From assembly GCA_001939145.1 (NCBI GenBank), contig LSRX01000791.1, positions 204,650 through 268,649 of the forward strand: a DNA stretch of 64,000 nucleotides. The letters are read 5' to 3'. A program made the translations under genes and the position numbers. The notes under the pieces are model-generated. The model was not told the DNA's origin. It ran no database searches and saw only the letters and a list, made by a program, of their open reading frames with translations. Position 1 is the stretch's first letter. Each line of letters starts with the position of its first letter. This document shows positions 59,903 through 64,000 of the stretch, in pieces. This DNA is from Symbiodinium microadriaticum. Taxonomy: Eukaryota > Sar > Dinophyceae > Suessiales > Symbiodiniaceae.

Positions 59903-59980
59903 CTCGCAGCCTGCCCATATCCTACTAGCAGGGGGGGGGCCTGTGATATCCCATATAAACTCTCTTATGATGAAGCCCAA

Positions 59981-61081
59981 TAAGGTGGGGATATCCCCAC
60001 AAAATGCTTATGCTTCAGCCTGAAGTTAGCTCTCCAAGTAGCAAGATGCCGAGAACATACAGCGATTCTTCTCTGAGAATGTTCTCCTCAACTTCACAGG
60101 CTGCCCCAGCTCCCGCATGCCGTCTGTGACTTTCTTCCTTCCTCAGCCTTTACTCTGTTGCCGCAACGCAGCAATGCCACTGATTCTTGCCAGAGGTAAG
60201 AACAGGCTTTTCAGCAGCCACTCTCAGATTGCAGAAACGTATGGGAATCACGTTCCTCTGCCAAGGGTCCAGCACCCAGCATGATGATAAAAAGTATGGA
60301 AGTGCTACACTATTGCTTCAGGAAGCAGCTGTGATACAACCCGGGTCGAAGCTGGACTCTATGCGACACGGACAATGACGTAGCGGAACCCATCTGAGAC
60401 GGGCGCTGAGAGCCAGCATATGAGGGTCGCAGCCCGGGAATCAATACCCGGAGCGGAAAAACTGTTCAGTTAAGAAGCAGCTGCTTAGAAGCAGAATCTT
60501 CCGTCAGAATCTCGGAACAATGACGGCCAGAAACAGCAATGACCACCCTAAACCCGAAACCCATCACCATCCTCTCACACGACAATACCCTGCTTCCCAA
60601 ACTAACGTAAACCTGAAAGCACTCCGCATTGCAAGCTTCGGAAAGGCCGAACTCAGAAGACCGGATCTGATCCTGTCCTCCGCTGTGGTCTCACATGTTC
60701 ATCTCTAGTAACTCCAGTCGTCGTTGTGCTATACTGTTGTTGTGGTTCTGCTTATACTATAGTTACTATAGTCTTCCCTTCTTGACCCCCTTACTTGCTT
60801 CATCGCTTCTGGCATTCGAGTTTCTCTGGCTCAAGCTTACAGTAGCTCGGAGCGATGCCGCAAAAGACTCCCAGGTTCCATGGTAGCCGAAATTCAGGGT
60901 ACCGTAGGGTTGGTTCTACAAGGGTTTTGAAGGGTTTGTAGGGCTTATCGGCTGTCGTTTGTCTTATTTCGTAAGAGGACGCACGCAGCTCAACACCCAG
61001 GCCGAACCCTCATGGTCCCAACGTCGTCAAAGCTGCGCTCCAAACCTGCATCTCCACCCAAACTGACCCAAACATCAACCG
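59981..61081. other. No supported gene
   Basis: Only short ORFs, including a low-quality hydrophobic plus-strand one at 60695-60886. A minus-strand segment GLHHKRVYMGYH at about 59975-59940 may be an upstream exon of the WICxxCINQ gene. Confidence 0.25.
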
Positions 61082-61299
61082 TCAATGGATCTGAGCTGAG
61101 CACATAAAGCCACAGTGGTAGACTCCGAAGCCCGCAAACACTTTGCTGTTCCAGGGGCCTTCACGGACGGCGGTGGCGAAGCAGGGACGTCGTGAGGTCC
61201 GGGTACCTGAAACCCGGAAAAAGCTTGAAATATCGTGGCAGCCAGGAGTACCAGGTACCAGGTACCATGTTTGTTTACCTTCTTTTCTCTCCCTCACTT

Positions 61300-61815
61300 G
61301 CACACGTCCCGTCTGCAGGCCTTACCTTGGCTTGGGGGGGGGATTAGGGACCCCAGACCCGCCGGGTTCCTCGGGGGCTTCTCGCGTTGGCGGCTCTCTC
61401 GCTCTCTCTCGGTAGGGAGGTTCTCGGAACGATGTGAAACAAGAAGCATCAGAAGTAGTGCTGAACTCTACGGGCACTGCCTTTCTTGCTTTCCTTCGCC
61501 AGGGCCAGGGTGAGAGGATAGTCTTCCCGGGCCGATGGCCCACCCGTGTTCGGCGGGCTTTGTGGAGAGCTGCAAAGCCACAAAGCCGATCCGAGGAAGA
61601 TGCTTACAAACTACGTTCGTCATCACCCGGAATAAGGGCAACCTTCCCTGAAACCGAAAAGGAACACAGACATGTCACGTGAACGGAGTAGGCTCCTGCG
61701 GGGGGGGGTGCTGGGTTGCTGGGGGTTTGGGGTCCATGACCCTCGGCCCGAAGGCCAACCGGGGGGGGGTGCGCGAGTAGGCTCTCTCTCTTCTCTCTCC
61801 CTCCCTCGCTCACTC
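61300..61815. repeat. Two related G-run / CT-rich segments
   Basis: 61338-61420 and 61698-61805 share an order of features: a run of 8-9 G, a ggggtcc or gggacccc word, a CGGCC(G/C)-rich centre and a terminal (CT)n tract. They look like diverged copies of one unit about 360 bp apart. Confidence 0.4.
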
Positions 61816-61984
61816 GTTCTGTCTTCTTTTCCGAATCTCTCGTCCTGTAGGTACAAGTGAAGGGGAGTTGCGGTTACCACTCCGCTCTGTAGCCTTGTCC
61901 TAGTGGCACGTCATGAAGAAGCAAACCGGCTACGCTTTGGGATCCGCTGGTGCTCTCTTCCCGCATAATCCCTGCTACAAGTAC

Positions 61985-62130
61985 CGTTGTCGAACTTCCA
62001 TCGTCAGCATAATAGCATGGGCAAGGAGCATGTTCGGATTCAGCTCATCGCCCACTTCGTTCTTCTTGGCCTTAGCCTCCTCCATTGCACGCTGAAGGCC
62101 CTCTTTCCCTCGCACGGCACACTGCAGGGT
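61985..62130 (-). CDS. Alpha-helical exon of an unidentified protein
   Basis: The exon begins after CTCAAG| and ends at a CG|GTACTT donor (48 codons, phase 0 to 2). It reads TLQCAVRGKEGLQRAMEEAK then AKKNEVGDELNPNMLLAHAI and MLTMEVRQ. It is Lys/Glu/Ala-rich with heptad-like spacing, suggesting a coiled coil or helical repeat. Its partners were not found; a minus-strand frame ending near 61081 (after TTTCAG|GTACCC at about 61208) could be the last exon. Confidence 0.45.
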
Positions 62131-62319
62131 CTTGAGAAGACCATCAGGTCATCACTTCAACTGAGCACCAAACATGAAGACGATGCTGCCACAAGGCTAC
62201 CATGCTCGGCACTAAGTCTATTCACCTAGATTCTGGCCAGCTGCCACCGAAGCAGCCAGTTTCACATAAACCATGGCCTTGACCGTCAGCAGCATGCAGT
62301 AACGGTGCTCTACGTCCTA

Positions 62320-62785
62320 TACTTCTCAGGTCCTTGGAAAGGACATAGGCGATGCAAGCAAGCACGACGGTAACACCGGCATTGAAGACGGTGGGATCGT
62401 ACCTCAGATCTCCGCTGAGCACCGAGCTTTCAGTTCCAAGATTTGCGGGACTTTCACTGGAAGCACAAAGGCGCCGCTTGCCGGCGGGATCTCTTGAAAC
62501 GGAAACCGCCCCCACCCGCGCGTGGATGCGAGTCCAGGCTGCTTTCCTCCCAAGAACATCACACGCCCGAAGTACACAAGGATCACGCCGATCGCCTCGA
62601 GTCCATCTCAAGTGCCCCCAGATGCTCGGTGCTTAGCAACACGAGGGCCATGATGGGTCCCAAACTCTATTACACCCCATCGCACGCTCAAAGAGCCTGC
62701 CTCGCTGATGTTCTTCCAGATCGCATCCAAAACCTTGAGCAGATACTGATTGAAGAGCGTCCTCGGCTCACAGCTGTGACGTTCT
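62320..62785 (-). CDS. Possible nucleotide-sugar / drug-metabolite transporter exons
   Basis: Three minus-strand segments: about 62775-62690 (TLFNQYLLKVLDAIWKNISE), 62595-about 62530 (AIGVILVYFGRVMFLGG) and 62402-about 62325 (YDPTVFNAGVTVVLACIAYV, then LSKDL). The last reads like the Y-x-D-N-...-K-...-V-L-S-...-S helix of the nucleotide-sugar transporter family and the first like its S/R-L-x-x-x-Y-x-E-K loop, but spacing is only approximate. Acceptors (CGAG|G, TGAG|G) are present. Junction phases were not all verified. Confidence 0.3.
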
Positions 62786-62799
62786 GAGCCGACGTGTCG

Positions 62800-64000
62800 G
62801 TCAACGAATCAACAACGAACAAGCACACCATGCAGACACCGTCGCCGCCCATCGGTTTTGAAAAACGGAAACTGTGCCACCACGTGCTCACTGAAAAACT
62901 GAAAACTGATTTAGCGTAGGACCTGGAGCAGTGATCAATTCCTCGAATACTTTCCAGGCTTGGGTGCCGGCCTTCAATGGCACACACAAGCCAAATGTCT
63001 TCAGCTCACAATCTCTTCACATGTGTCGCACCCGCCAACTGCCAACCTTGACTCCGCCATAGGTAATATCCTCTGACAGACTCTGACAGTGTGCACAAGG
63101 TTCGTCAAGCAGGATTTTTTCGATGGGTTTTGTGCGAGATCTCAGCCTGAACTATCATGTCCCGGGGGGGGGAGGATGAAGCCGCAGAAGACGAGCACCA
63201 CGGTTCCTTAGCATACCACTTCTTCCGTCACAACAAAAAACCGGGGAGATGGGGCGACTTGGCATGATGTGGGAGTTTCTGAAATGAGCGGAGCCGCGAA
63301 GAAAGAGGCCCTCCGAATATTTCAGGATTTCCCTACTAAGAAGGCGGCCGATCGGAAGCCAAAAAGAAAACCCCGGGGAGCGATCGAGAGATCAGGGCCC
63401 GAACTACTGAGCTGTGGAAAGGACGCATGAAAATCTCTTTGGCAGGGTCCGGCTCACGGCGGAAGCGGCGACGACAGAGGCCATGTGGCGTGATGACAGG
63501 GATGACACTGATGATGAGCGCGACCACGGTGCTCATGATGATGACTGATGATAATGGGTGATAATGGCGTGGCGGCGGCTCTTGTGCCGCTCATGATGCT
63601 GTGATGCTGAAAGTGTTGATGACGGCGATCACAGCGACGATGACGCTGGCTGAGCATAAGTGGCGGTGCGTCCACTCACCAAACATGCCATCGCCCAAGA
63701 TGCCGTCCTCTCGAAAGATTTTGCTGTCTGTGTGAGGAACTAAGAACTGAGATCCCTAGAAAATCCTAGAGCCGAACGGCAAAGGCAGCTCGTAGATTGC
63801 ATCCGTGCACCGATTGCTTCGGCAACCCGCTGTCCTTCACGACCATGTAGACCAAACTGGCCATCGCCCAGGAGACTTTCAGGCATGAGAACCTGGCCAG
63901 CTACAAGAATAGCCTCCACAAGAAACAGCAGCAGCACCAGCTGCCGCGGACTTCACGCTCGCAACTGATAGCATGACTGATGGAGGTGGTTCCTGCTAGA
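62800..64000. other. No supported gene
   Basis: Only short ORFs. A GATGATGA/GATGACGGCGATCA-rich low-complexity tract covers about 63495-63650. Confidence 0.35.

Overview
The window looks like nuclear DNA of a dinoflagellate, most likely of the Symbiodiniaceae/Suessiales type. The evidence is: introns with mixed GC, GA and GT donors and an AG|G acceptor; interstitial TTTAGGG (CCCTAAA) arrays; very abundant simple-sequence repeats; and short exons in long genes. Every gene I could support by matching splice phases lies on the minus strand, over about 60 kb. This fits the one-directional gene arrays known from these genomes. Simple ORF length is misleading here: most long ORFs are antisense or intron read-through, and real exons are often 30-130 bp.

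Region 1 (2.6-8.7 kb, minus): a fully phased 11-exon type I (microbial) rhodopsin with an altered counterion set and a C-terminal soluble domain, then the N-terminal half of a pepsin-like aspartic protease. Region 2 (9.06-9.86 kb): telomere-like repeats in both orientations. Region 3 (10.3-17.5 kb, minus): a single-exon secreted four-repeat Cys-rich protein, a C-terminal membrane exon, a complete four-exon secreted/luminal cyclophilin-like protein, and one unidentified exon.

Region 4 (18-30 kb): sparse and mostly unidentified minus-strand exons (a membrane protein at 22.0-22.4 kb, a single-pass membrane C-terminus at 23.1 kb, an ankyrin-like C-terminus at 24.4 kb, an unknown multi-exon gene at 28.0-28.9 kb). 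Region 5 (30-38 kb): repeat territory, with a 0.74-kb element having inverted arms and 14-bp direct repeats, a 1.5-kb foldback element carrying a 95-bp satellite, a small introner-like insertion, and long microsatellites.

Region 6 (39-45 kb, minus): a large multi-exon gene of unknown family. Region 7 (46.6-47.9 kb): a degenerate 5/10-bp array. Region 8 (49-60 kb, minus): a Cys-rich (zinc-binding-like) protein, an uncharacterised exon, a TPR gene with many small exons, an unknown membrane-associated gene, and a gene with a W-I-C-C-L-C-I-N-Q-H motif. Region 9 (60-64 kb): an alpha-helical exon and transporter-like exons, then nothing I can support.

All functional names rest on my own translation and motif reading. 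No database search was run.
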